Shown one piece after another: positions 46,102 through 57,500 of a stretch of DNA of 64,000 nt. Each line of letters opens with the position of its first letter. Within the stretch, counting starts at the first letter, position 1. The DNA comes from Cryptomeria japonica (Eukaryota > Streptophyta > Pinopsida > Cupressales > Cupressaceae). A program made the position numbers and the translations under genes. The stretch spans positions 398,612,939 through 398,676,938 of the forward strand of contig NC_081406.1 in the NCBI RefSeq assembly GCF_030272615.1, in the 5' to 3' direction. The notes under the pieces were generated by a model, which saw nothing but the letters and a program-made list of their open reading frames with translations, searched no databases and was not told where the DNA came from.

Positions 46102-48490
46102 TCATCGCCAGGTGGTGGAGGAGGTGGAGCTTGCTGACCAACATCCTGCCTCGGTGCCTGAGCTCCCTCAGTTCGAGCCATATACTGGGAATATGGAACA
46201 ACCTGCTACGCTATAGGAACTGCTATGCTATATGTCGCAATATAGTAAGATGCTCAGCTTGTCTGGTGTAAAACCTCCTACTAAAGAGCATCTCGCTCTG
46301 CCCTCACCTCAGCTAGCTGTTAGTCTTGCTCTGCCCTGACCTCAACCAACTATCGGTCTCTCTCTTCTCTAAGCTCCACCAACTGTCGGTCCTTCTCTAT
46401 AAGTTGTATCTGAGCCATTGTCAACTGTGACTAAAGACCTGCTAATATCGCTCTCATCGACTGTGCTGCATCAGTTGCCCCTTGCTCCCTCACAAGCTCT
46501 CCACCTCCATCTCCACCTCCATCTCCACCTTGCTCATCCCTCCTCTATCGTACCTTTATAGGAGCTACTCACTCCTCCTCTCCTCCACCCTTTGCTGTCC
46601 TAACACCACTCATCCTCACACCAATAGCTCCTAAGGATCCGCCCTCTCCTCTCTGCTGTTGTCTCCCCCCCAGCTAGTATCCTGCTACTGCTCTCACTAG
46701 GATCACCACTAGCCTGCCTAGGAGCCTCTTCTCTCTGTCCCTGTCCCTGTCTCTCTCCCTGTGCCTGTGCAGGGGAAGCATCCTCAACCTCCTATATGAG
46801 AGGTGCCTACTCAGCTGGATCCATAAACCTAGGGAACAAATGTTGCTAGAACTAATCCATGTACTGGGACAATACCCACGCATTTGCAATGTCATCCAAA
46901 TAACCCCACTGAAGTCGTTGTAACCCTGTCAGTGCCTACATTCTCAATCCGTAGGAAAACCTAGGGGCCCATCCTCATCCCTCCTCATCTACATAACAAT
47001 CATAGGCAGTAAACTCCTGTGAAATCCCCTGAGGCCTACCATACTGCCTCATGACATGAGATACAACAAATCGCTCAATAACCATCATAGATCTGTCGAT
47101 AAGAGGACGGTTCATGAACATGTCTCTCCACACATCTCTCCAATCATCCCAAAGCTCAAGGCCCCTATAAGGTCTCCATACAACAACTATCAGGTCATCT
47201 AGCTGTCGTCACCAATACTATGTCTTGCCTAGATGGAGCTGAGTAACGTATCCTGAATATCTATAAACAATCAACTGTTGTGGATCTTTAGCATCATCCA
47301 CAATAGGTCTACAAACTGGGAGATGCTCCTAGGCCCATATCTGTAAAATCAAGACCCCTGCTGCCATGCTCTTCCCCTTCCTATATACAACCTCATGCAT
47401 CTCACGATACATGTGGACTAATAGACAAGAACCCCATCCTAATCTCTTAGGATGATCCACTAGTCTTTCTAGCATCCTAGCCCAGCCACATAAGAAACCC
47501 TGTTGTCCCCTATCTGGCATAATGAAGCAACCAATGAATCCCACCAAGACACATGCCAAGGGAAACTCCTCACTGTACCTGACCATCATATCATCCCAAC
47601 TGATAGCCCATGTAAGGATGTCCTCATCATGAAAAATGTGTCTCAATGCTAATATACCAGGATGTTGAGTTGAATCGTAATCAACCTTATCCCTAGCAAA
47701 TGGAATCCTGTAAACATCCTCTAGATTGATGGTCATCTCCCCAATTGGTAAATGGAACGTGTTATGCTCAGAATGGGATCTCTCAACCAATGTAGTGAGC
47801 ATCCCATGATTCACATGGATATATGGCATCTATAGAAGGTGGGTAAACCCACACAAATCGATATGTGCTCTATCAATATCAGACAACTCATGAATTAGCC
47901 TCATCGTAGGAGGATAGATGCACTGAAAAAGACCATGTGGCAATCGAACTTGTAAGAATCAAACAATAGAGCATCAGAGAGTCATTCAAATTTTCTATAA
48001 GACAACTTAAACATCACGCAAATCCCAATACATCAATTGCCAAATCAAATTTTCATGTTTGCACCCTTAAAAAAGCTCACTATTTTTTGTACGACATTTC
48101 AAAATGTAGGCAGAAACTCGTACGAGTCAGGAATAGCTATAGCACGACAAAAGACTCCTATATGAAAAAAGATATATACCCACATGACAAAATGGTCTTC
48201 TAAGCAAACATTCATACGATATACTGACAGGTCTCAAATGACAAAACTAATGGCCTGAAATGACGAAACACAAAAAGATAGTTTGTCATACAAGAAAAAT
48301 TGTCATCTCGCATGACAAAATGACACAGACCAAATTTTAAATGACTAAAAAGCAAAACATATCAACAAAAAATTCAAAATTGATGAAATAAACAGGCATA
48401 AGATTAGTCACCCACCACTGGCTCATAATTCCACGGTCGATTATGACGTCTCTAGTGCTCAAATCGGTGCTCCTGGATCGAAATGACCAT
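46102..48490 (-). pseudogene. Antisense plant mobile domain (PMD) gene, two exons, decayed
   Basis: Exon 1 starts at the ATG at 48490 (MVISIQEHRFEH). A 463-bp intron (48411-47949, GTGACT to ACAAG, phase 1) leads in frame to VRLPHGLFQCIYPPTMRLIH and then HIDLCGFTHLL. After a TAG comes the PMD hallmark THFHLP-like FHLPIGEMTINLEDVYRIPF (about 47680-47755). Further marks are LLVHMYREMHEVVY near 47400, LQIWA-stop-EHLP near 47327 and SHVMRQYGRPQGIS near 47030. The C-terminal part is rich in Gln, Glu and Arg, with a heptad coiled coil near 46300-46400. PMD proteins are known from MAIN/MAIL1 of plants and from transposable elements. Most stops are TAG where Trp or Gln is expected. Exon borders are inferred; the 3' end is approximate because a slip near 46670 changes frame. 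Confidence 0.78.
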
Positions 48491-48562
48491 TTTTCTTCGT
48501 AGAAGGCTTTTTAAATTTCAAACTTGGAAGGTTAAAACAAATTGAGAATGACACTTTGACCC

Positions 48563-48570
48563 CTTATATA
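48563..48570 (-). promoter_or_regulatory. TATA box of the antisense PMD gene
   Basis: TATATAAG in minus-strand GGGCTATATAAGGGGTC, about 75 bp before the PMD start codon, a normal distance for a plant TATA box plus short leader. It suggests the gene had its own promoter independent of the LTR. Confidence 0.6.
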
Positions 48571-48599
48571 GCCCAAAACCTAATTTTTCAACTTGTTCC

Positions 48600-50487
48600 G
48601 ATGGACATGAAAAATGTACCCTTAGCTAATTTTCCTGTTTTGATTCCATTTTTGGGATCGAAATCAAAATCCGAGATCATTATCCTAGTCAATTTTGCAC
48701 AACTCAGACTACTTAGCGCTTTTTCATTAAATTCTCATTCTTTTCTTCAATTTGTGCTCAATTTCTCATCAATCATCGGTAAATCTTCAAATATTCCTCC
48801 GACTCAACCAAAATGCTCAAATAATTATAATCATCAACAATTGCCTATAGTCACGTACCCTCGCTATCTTTCGATTTCACTCCCTAGGGGGCATACTCGT
48901 GACCTTATGATCTCACATCTCCAGTGTCGAGAAAATTTTCAAATCTTTATCAAAAGTTGAGCAAAAATCTTTTCAACTAAATAAAATCAAACAAGACTTT
49001 ATTTTTAAGGGGCATCTCAGCTTCATCGCTTCATATCAAGTTGAGATTTCTCGTTCATCCGAGTTGAATCAATTACTAGGGGCATATTAGTTTCATCGCT
49101 TCAAATCAAGCTGATATTTGCCTTCATCTGAATCAGTCTCTTAATGTTAATTAGTTTCATCACTTTTCATCAAGTTGATTATTTGTTTAAACTCAATCAA
49201 AAGTTTAAAGAGTGTCTTTGATCACACGCTCAATCTAAGAAGGTGTTCAGTTTAATCGCATTAAATCAAGATGGATAGTTTATCTTTGCTCATCGTATCT
49301 TGATCAATCAAGTTAAAGATCGATTTTATCTTCGCTCACTGTGTCTAGTTCAATCAAGTTCTAGATCAGTAAGATCTACTTGTTGATCAATCAAGTTCAA
49401 GTTCGGTATCTTTGATCTTCATCGGTCCTAGTTCAATCAAGTTCAGGATTGGTTTCGCTTTAATCAACTTTGTTCAGTTGCATTTCTTCAAATCAAGCTA
49501 AACACCTCGCTCTTCATCTGGTTTGTGATCAATCTGTTGGGTCTCAAATCAACAGATTGGATAGGTTCTAAGGAAATGCCAACTCCTATGATCAAACCCT
49601 CCAATTGACTTGGCCAACTTATAGAGTGAACCTATTTGGTTACTAACTCTCTCACTTTAGGCTCTACAGTACCTAGGCGAGTATACCTACTCACTAGTTG
49701 TTCCTTCAACCAATGCTTTTTATAGCAGATTTAGTATCTTGATCTGGCTTCCTCCTATCTCAGAATGGCATGAATCCCTAGGATGGAGATATAGCAGATG
49801 AGTTCAAGATTGTTGTTGTAGAAGCTATTCGATCTTTGAAAACATTACTGCCAACTTACTCTATGTTTCCTACTCAATTACTCCTATTGCTTTAAAATAA
49901 CATGCGATGAGTATGGTGATAAGTACAATTTATAAACGGCCAGTGCCTTCTTTGCTGTCTGGGCTACAGAGTCTTTATATTTTCTTAGGACTTACTATGT
50001 GAACTTGTGAGACATTTTTTAAACCCACCCCTTTTTGGATCTGTCAGTTACTATTTCTTATGAGATCGATTGAATGTCTATATCATAAGTTGCTTGAATG
50101 AATTTAACCCTATCTTTAAGGGACCACTCAAGTAAGCACTACAAGGAACAATTACAATTCGCAAGCAGAACTTTTATTTCAACCTTATAACATACAACAT
50201 AAATTCCATTCAAAGAACATGAATAACCTTATCTCCTTTAGATAATATCACAAGCAATTGCCAGCAACAAAATAAAATAATCCATAGCACATATGCAAAG
50301 AAAATATGACTGATTGTATTATGTATCCGTAAAAAATTTGTATAACAAAGAGCTTACAGGCTGTCATACATTATTGTCTTGTTCCCACGATATCTCTTTT
50401 TAAAAAATATTACAAGAAACCTCTCTCATATATATATGAGAGCAAAAGTTATTTATGAAAAGACGTGTCTTTTCGAAATACTAATTG
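48600..50487. other. Spacer between the two antisense genes, with degenerate tandem repeats
   Basis: No protein domain recognised. From about 49010 to 49520 a degenerate unit of roughly 60-70 bp recurs, with cores such as TTCATCGCTTCAAATCAAGC, TTCATCGCTTCATATCAAG and TAGTTCAATCAAGTTCAGG. A TATATATATGAG run lies near 50430. The PMD promoter lies at the left edge. Confidence 0.55.
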
Positions 50488-53400
50488 TCAATTTGAAACA
50501 TTTCTAACAAACTTAAGTAAAAAGAGATTAAGAATCACTAAATGATGAATATAATCATCCTCTTTAAAAGTATTGATCTTGATGCTCTGTTTCTTTAATT
50601 CTTCTCCCTGTGAAAGGTATTCGAATATCATCTGGTTGACGGTAGGGGCCATGTCTTTGCTTCGATCCAATTTTGACAGAGCCCGATCCTTGATGCTTAT
50701 AAGTTCATTCCGCAAATCTTCCATAGGTATTACTTCTCCTTCTTTATAAATCGAGGGCATTCCAATAGGGCTCCCATCATCCAATTCTTTAAGATCTCCT
50801 TTTAGCACATCTTCGAATTTAACATGATTTTCCATATACGAAGTTCCTTCTGTTTTCTCCTCTAGCGTCATCACATCAACATTGTTTATCACTTCATGCA
50901 ATCGTGATTTTAACCTTTCATGCTCTCTTAATGCCTTTATGGTCCCGGTGTACACCCTCCAGTAATGTTCAACATGGATGAGCATGGTATTAAACCTGTG
51001 TTCAATGATATCATTAACCATTTTATCCATCTTCTGTTGAATATTACTCACCTATTTGGCAGCCTTCTCTGCTTGATATTTCCAATACAGAACATCAGAG
51101 ACATCATCCAAGCTCTATCCTATGGGATATGAAGCATATTCACTTAAAGGAGTTCCTGTCTCAAGTTGTAATATCTTTGCTTGTAGCTTTTGATTCTCCT
51201 CTTTAGATCTTTCATATAAGCCTTTATAGGTAATATTTTCCCTGACCAAAAACTCGGTCTGATCCAAATTTAATTTGGCTACATCCAAGTTCAATTTAGC
51301 AGTGACCCTAGGGTCAGTCTTTCCCACTTGATGAATCATAAGGTGTCCAAAGGTTTCTTCAATATCCACAATGATTGGTCTTTTTCCTTTCGGATACAGT
51401 GCCCATTGTAGGAGAGCTTTTTGATCAGGATCATATCCTGAGCCTAGGAACAATTTATCTATCTCTTGAGGCAATACCTGTTGATTTAGGTCCTGCTTCT
51501 TCAAGAATCCATCAAACAGAAGTGCTGAATTTATATCCCAACCAGAAAAGATGATAACACCAGCCTCTTTTAATATTTTCCTCCCTTTCTCAGGGGTCAT
51601 ATCTTTCATGAGGGTATCTATCTCATCTTGTAGCCTTTTCATTTGTTCTTCTTTTGGTCTCCCAGCCATACTTCGTTTCACATGAGCCCCTTTGTACTGG
51701 TACAAGAATGAAAGGAATTCTCTTGAAGAAGCGAATCCGTCATTAGCAACAAAGTATTCATGTTCTGTCATCCTTATATCAACTACATCTCTAATATTAA
51801 ATTCACTAGTGCCCACATCTACCTTTGCTCCAAAACCCGGGGGATAATCTTCTCTAGGGGAGTCAGCAGGGATGCTACTAGCAGCCGATTTCGGTGACAT
51901 GTGAGCCAATGGTTGACTATCCTTTTCAGTGTTGATAAAATGGAGGAACTGTGGAGGTACTCTATGCATAATTTCTACCTCATGTTGAAGTAGTTTTTTG
52001 GCTATCTCCAAAGGATCTTAGAGGTTTCCAACTAGGTCTCCATCCACCATCCCCCTTGCTCTTTTCCACTTGAAGGCTTCCCAAGTCATCTCACTTCTTT
52101 CTCTCAAAACCTTGGCCTCTTCCCTTTCAAGGTTCTTGATTAGATCATCTGGCATTTGAGCCACATGTATTCCGGCTTTTAGTTTCTGTGATGCCCTTGC
52201 AACTCTTATATATCCCTCAGGATCAAAGTTCTCTCTAGGATCACCCAGAGTCATGCCATAATAATCTAATTTATTTTGAAGTAAATGATAACTTTTGGAA
52301 CTTTTAACTATAAAATCAGAAAACACCAATAACCCTGGCACAATGGATTGTTTACCAAAATCTATAAGATGTTTGGTACTGACAGCAGATATTTGTCTTA
52401 CAATCTCTAGGCTAGCCACCCTGTTTGGCACTGTAATTGGAAGCATGTATGGCTTTCCTTCATACCCAAATACCCTAATTTCTGTATGATTAAGGTGGCA
52501 ATACCAGTCACCCCAGTTATGATCAATCTAAGACTCTGGAGAAAAGTCTTTTGGCCTAAGGAATCTCTTGATTTTAGGAGACAAAGTATAATCTCTATGT
52601 TGTCCAAAGGCTGCACTAAGAGGTTTCACAAAATATTCCTGAAAGTGCCAATATTGGTTGTTTATAAATCTTTGATCCCATGCAGAAACCCACAACTGAA
52701 TTGGTTTCTTCAAACCATTCTTATCATAAGCTCTGATGCTGAAATCGTCTGACCAGAAATTGATTTCTTGTCCACAATAAAGAATGATGTGCATTAATAA
52801 GGAATACAACGAGAAATGAACATTTACAAGGTCTCCTTTCAACTTCTCCAACCCATGATTTAGGGCTTCTGCAACATAAGTGGCATAGTCAAACGACCTA
52901 GGGTCTTTTGATTGTAGATCAGCACATAGAACCATAACCCCAATATCCATGAGAGGATGAGCTTCTAAGCCTAATACTTGGGCCGCAGCATAGTATGTAT
53001 ACTTAAAATATGGATGGAATTGGTTGACATCAAATGGCACCTTGTCATCTTTACTGAATGGAACAAAGGACTTTCCTACTTTTGGCCGGTGGATGGGTAG
53101 TCTCCATGTCCTATAAATGTCCTCCAAGTTAAAGAATTCTCGTGACAGTTTCTGCATATCAATTTTCTCTTCTACTTCCCAGTCTAGATCAAACACCATA
53201 TCAATAGTCTGTTTGTTAATCACCACCATAGGATTCCTTCGGTAGTCACATATGGTTTTGGTTTTTGGATCATAACAATCTACTAGAGCCTTCATTAATT
53301 CGACATCCACAAATACATTTGGAACTACCAATTTCCCTAAATTCTTCTTCCATAGGTTACTTACGGGCTCAGGACCATCCCTTCTCTTGTAACCAAATAA

Positions 53401-53631
53401 GAACAACTCATGTCCTCTGATTTCAATCCATATGTCTCCTAGATGTTCAAATCTATCTTCCAACCCTTCCTCTTCACTCTTGATTTTTTTGGACCTCACA
53501 CTGGATGTCGGGCATTTGTCTAGCAAATCCTGAGTTAAAGCTCTACCCTCCTTTTTCTGTCATTTGGGCTTCTCTTCAGGGTTTAATTCCTTTCCTTTTC
53601 TACTCTTTTTAGAAGAAGAAGAAGGTTCCAT
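50488..53631 (-). pseudogene. Antisense 1,048-codon frame of unknown function
   Basis: From an ATG at 53631 (MEPSSSSKKSRKGKELNPEE) to the stop at 50488 the minus strand keeps one frame through 3.1 kb. It is interrupted by stops at about 53560, 52528, 52018, 51115 and 51052, with no frameshift. The N-terminal 50 residues are Lys- and Ser-rich. The middle (about 53300-52600) is a folded-looking region containing VVPNVFVDVELMKALVDCYD and INFWSDDFSIRAYDKNGLKK. The C-terminal third is charged and probably coiled coil. I recognise no domain, and it is not clearly a PMD. It lies in the same element and same strand as the PMD gene. Antisense extra ORFs of unknown function are reported in other Tat elements, and this could be one. 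Confidence 0.7.
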
Positions 53632-53899
53632 AATTTCAATCAATACGAGAAATCACACTTACTTGGAGAATTGTCGAGCTCTTCTGACTGTCGTTTACGA
53701 ACTTCAGCAAACTCCTTGCAATTTTCCGTCCTTTGGCGTCAATCTGGTTCTTATGAAAATTCGATCAATTCAGCTGTAATTGTATGGGCAACTTGTGCAC
53801 AGTTAATGTCTCTGTGTTTAGAACGGCTATTCAAATGTTTAAACTTAATTGTAGATGTGACATCCTCCACTTGAGCTTTTAACTCCTTCGTGGGAAGTA

Positions 53900-54490
53900 C
53901 TGTTCAACTGAAATGATCGTGAATCGAGTTTTCGATGAAACCCCTGTCTTCAGCTGAATACTTTGATCTTTCATCGAAAGTTCACTTTCCTCGGTATCAC
54001 TTTATTGGTGAATGGCCTATGTCAAAAAATCATCTTCTAGTCTCGTCGAAATCATCTTTTGTTCGATGAACTTTCTTTCGATGAGTCATTCGTGAGTTTC
54101 ATCAAAATCATATTTCGATGAATTCTGTTCTTCGGTGAAAGTTCATTCAAGCTCTCCAAAAACCTTTTTTCTTCAATGTCCTTCTTTTATCGATGAAACT
54201 CTTCTATTTTTATCGATATAATGTTATCGATGAGATTTGCTTTTCGATGAATGTTTTTTAAGTCTCTTCGGTAGTTATATTTCCTCGACTTCACCTTTTG
54301 TTAGCCTTTCACTTTTCGATGAAACTGATATATCGATGAGTGGCTTCTTTCATTTACCGAAAGAGATATTCTGTCGAAGTCATTTTGATTTATTGTTTTA
54401 CCTTTATGCTTCATTTCGATGAAACTATCCTTTCGGTGAAACTCTTTCTGAGATGCTCGACATGATATTTTGGCCGATGATCCTTTAGCC
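53900..54490. repeat. TCGATGAA-rich degenerate repeat upstream of the antisense ORF
   Basis: TTTCGATGAAACT and close forms (TTCGATGAACTT, TATCGATGAGATT, TTCGGTGAAACTC) recur at least ten times between about 53930 and 54450, irregularly spaced. The array lies between the 3' LTR and the start codon at 53631, so it would be promoter or leader of the antisense gene and also just upstream of the sense polypurine tract. Confidence 0.65.
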
Positions 54491-54613
54491 CTCACGCCTT
54501 TGGGAAGATTTTTTGATTTTCAAATATATTGTTCAACACAACCAATTTCAAAACTTGTATCTCCTAGACATCAACGTATTCTTTGAACCAATGCGCTACT
54601 CGCACATTAATTC

Positions 54614-54626
54614 AAAGAGGGGAAAA
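54614..54626 (+). other. Polypurine tract of the Tat element
   Basis: AAAGAGGGGAAAA directly before the 3' LTR start TGTAATACCC at 54627, the expected site for plus-strand priming. Confidence 0.85.
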
Positions 54627-55794
54627 TGTAATACCCAAAAATTAGTCATCTAAACCATGGGTCCCTAATCTCGACAACATCACCAAGGTCCTAACCAAAG
54701 GCAATTAAATAAACTTTGAGCACATAATTAATTAATTCTTCAATCATCAAATATCACATTGCAAGTGAATTATTCTATATTAATTAAATATTTATTTAAT
54801 TAATTAAATCATTCCAAGAAAATCATTTTGATAAATTATCCTATTTAATTTATTAAATATCCTTGCATATTAATTAATTAATAAATTTGCCATTAATCAG
54901 AAAAAAGGAATTAATTTATTAAAAAAGAGGAATCAATATGCAAAGCAAGAGTTAAATTGAAAATAAAATAAAAGAATTGATTTGAAAGAGAAATCAAACT
55001 TGAGATATTATTTCTTGTTCTAAATTGAGATAACTTGAAATCAGAAAAACAATTAAAATGAATTATTAATCATTCTCTAAAATTGGAACTCAAAGCTTTT
55101 GAGAAAAGAAGTTCAGTTGCATTGAAAATACTCTTTTCTTGAATAAATCAAAAGAATCGCATGGAATTACCTATTTTTATCTCAAGTGCATGGAATTGAT
55201 TGAATTATATCTCTAATGCAAACTCAAACTTATAATTTGAGCGCATTTAAATCAAGCTATAATTGGAATCTATCTCAAGGTTAACTGACTCTGATTTCTC
55301 AATTATTCCAATTATCCTAAATTATGCTTTTTCTTGATCTCTCTTGTGATTCTCTACAAAGTCAACCTTCATCTCTCATTCAAAACACCCTGGAGATTTA
55401 TTGTTATTATATAGTTTTTACTCTAGAGTCATTGAAGATATTGCTTTTTTGAGATTATTGCATCTTAGTTTAACTTTTTGCATGTTTATTTTCAATTATG
55501 ATTTCTTGAATTCATATAGTTTATCAATCATCCATCTAGCATAATCTTGTATCCATTTATCTTAATATCATGCTCATATAGATTAAATCTTTCATCTTGG
55601 TGTAGTCTAGTCACTGGTATTGTTTATACAAATATGAGAGCAAGTCTATACTCACATCTTTTAGAAGGCAATGGGTCGATTTGTTATGGTTTTATTATTC
55701 ATGCTTATATCTGTCTAACCATACATGTAATGACATAATTGAAGTGTTGTGTCTTACAACTTATAGATACTTATTCCACTTTTTCACACACACA
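54627..55794 (+). repeat. 3' LTR of the 22-kb Tat element (1,168 bp)
   Basis: It starts TGTAATACCCAAAAATTAG and ends CACACACACA, followed by AAGAT, the second half of the target-site duplication. It aligns with 33584-34723 and keeps the 28 bp missing there. Confidence 0.93.
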
Positions 55795-56223
55795 AAGATA
55801 ACAACTAGTTATAAATAAATCATAATAAATGGTTTAAGACTAATAAAAATATATTGTGGACAGTGACATAGTTTTTATATAAGTCCGACAAACTACTACA
55901 ACATAATAACATTACAATTTGAATTCTAGTATACATGCAACAGAAAATACTTCGAACAATCCTAGATTAACAAAATACTATGGAAAACAACATAACTTCC
56001 ACACAATCCCTACAAACCAAAACAACAAATAGTATTACAACTTGAACATTAGCATACATTGTAGCTATATGAAACACATAGTATCTATACCATGGATATG
56101 AGGCATTTGAAAAACTTTAGCATTTTTGTTTCTTGCTGAATATTATGGTTTGAAAAAAATACCAAACATCTACTTCTCCAAATACTAAGTAAAATAACAT
56201 GTCTCATAGAATCCACGACCACA
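55795..56223. other. Host sequence right of the Tat element
   Basis: AT-rich, no gene recognised. It begins with AAGAT, the target-site copy, and continues the sequence interrupted at 33583. Confidence 0.5.
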
Positions 56224-56518
56224 TTATTCTACAAAACAAAAATCAAAATGGCTTCTCTCAACAAAGATCATGATAAAAAAAATAGTAGAAAGGAAGTTAA
56301 ACACAACATTCCACTTTTTTTTTGGCCCATGAACAATCCCAAAATATATGTTTCAAGCTTTCATTATGCTGACAAAAAGAGAATTTAGGCCACTGAAGTA
56401 TCATACATCTCAGCTTGTCACCCATTGGTAGTATGAAGTGTATGATTTTCTAGACCATAACTTGGGCATTAACCTTTTCTTTGGACCTCCAGACCCGAGC
56501 ACTCAATTTTAACCAAGT
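56224..56518 (-). pseudogene. LINE zinc-finger (zf-RVT) fragment
   Basis: Minus-strand reading gives TWLKLSARVWRSKEKVNAQV, a TAG where Trp is expected, KIIHFILPMGDKLRCMI and SFCQHNESLKHIFWDCSWAK. This pattern (WR-K-W-LP-G-L, then E-x-L-x-H-IFW-DC-AK-W) is the zinc-binding region found downstream of reverse transcriptase in plant non-LTR elements. The first cysteine pair is incomplete. An A run near 56320 adds one base. No other LINE part was found next to it. Confidence 0.6.
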
Positions 56519-56708
56519 TTTTTCTTTTAATTTACATTTCCATTTATGATTCAATCTTGTTTTTAATGATAGAGTTAGTAGGAGAATTAAATATACACTA
56601 TTTAAAGGAAAACAAGGAAACTGATAACTAGATAACCACCACTAATACTTACAAATATTGCATTGAAAGGGAGTACAAAGCTTCATGAATAAATCCATGA
56701 GACCCAGT
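56519..56708. other. Short spacer before element C4
   Basis: Nothing recognised. The last five bases, CCAGT, should be the target-site duplication of C4, whose other half lies beyond the window. Confidence 0.4.
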
Positions 56709-57492
56709 TGTTGGCAATATTACATTATAAGGATATTGAGAAGGTTGTTGATGATTATGGACATAACTGATTAAAGATGTTTTACTGTCTTGATATTATT
56801 ATTTTGTCATTGATGTCAAGAAATTGATTTTCTAATTTAGTATGATGTTGCCATATCTTAAGAAATATGATCTGAAGATTATAAAGAAGTCAGTAAAGAC
56901 ACAGGAAAGAATATGATGAATAAGGGGATAAGTTATTCAATGGGCAACTATACCGTGTCAGACAATGATGAGATCTTGATGTTTTAGATTTTTTGAACAT
57001 CATACATATGTTGTAAAATGTAATGGTTAATACTATACTATGTTATCAAGCAAGGAACCTAGTCGGTAAACCTTAAGGAACCTAGTCGGTAAACCCTAAG
57101 GTTATCGCAGTCGGTTAATGAAGACATAATGTCTACCGAGTGAAGTTTAGTATTCACCGAGTTGTAACCGAGCTATAACAGAATGCATTAAATGTTTACA
57201 TGTGATATTTAATGAAAGAAGCTGATGCGCTGGAGCGGATCAATGATTGGCAAGCCGTAAAAGAAATTTGTTAAACGAATCTAAGGCAATGAAAATTCGG
57301 CAAGAAGATCTACAACTCAGATTGAACCGTATTACCCTAACACAAGTTCCAAGGTGAATGTGCAAGTTCCAAGGTGAGGTAAAACATTTTTAGATCGAAA
57401 GATACAATGAACCTGGACAAGATTGAAGATCTGATGACTATGATTGATCATGAGAAATGTGATCAAGGAGATTAAGCGATTAGAAGATTGTT

Positions 57493-57500
57493 TATAAATA
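57493..57500 (+). promoter_or_regulatory. TATA box in the C4 LTR
   Basis: TATAAATA within TTGTTTATAAATAGG. C3 has TATAAATAGG at the corresponding LTR position. Confidence 0.55.

Larger units (their letters stand above)
33584..55794 (+). mobile_element. Complete 22.2-kb Tat-lineage Ty3/gypsy element with two antisense genes
   Basis: The element is bounded by LTRs 33584-34723 and 54627-55794 and flanked by AAGAT on both sides (33579-33583 and 55795-55799), a perfect 5-bp target-site duplication. Plus-strand order is leader, gag, protease, G-patch linker, RT, RNase H, a second archaeal-type RNase H, and integrase. The second RNase H is the mark of the Tat lineage. Between integrase and 3' LTR, 10 kb holds two minus-strand coding regions: a plant-mobile-domain gene (46102-48490) and a 1,048-codon unknown frame (50488-53631). 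A polypurine tract precedes the 3' LTR. All coding parts contain stops or frameshifts. Antisense extra ORFs are known in some Tat elements; this pair, one with a PMD, is unusual to me. Confidence 0.93.

Noticed and set aside
48556-48960. 134-codon plus frame starting within the PMD promoter
   Set aside because: It runs opposite to the PMD TATA box and leader, has no domain, and is Ser/Leu/Ile-rich as expected of AT-rich spacer.
50488-53631. Reading the antisense frame as a second PMD protein
   Set aside because: It lacks the HLP-GEMT-LEDV and WEH-P landmarks that are clear in the gene at 46102-48490.
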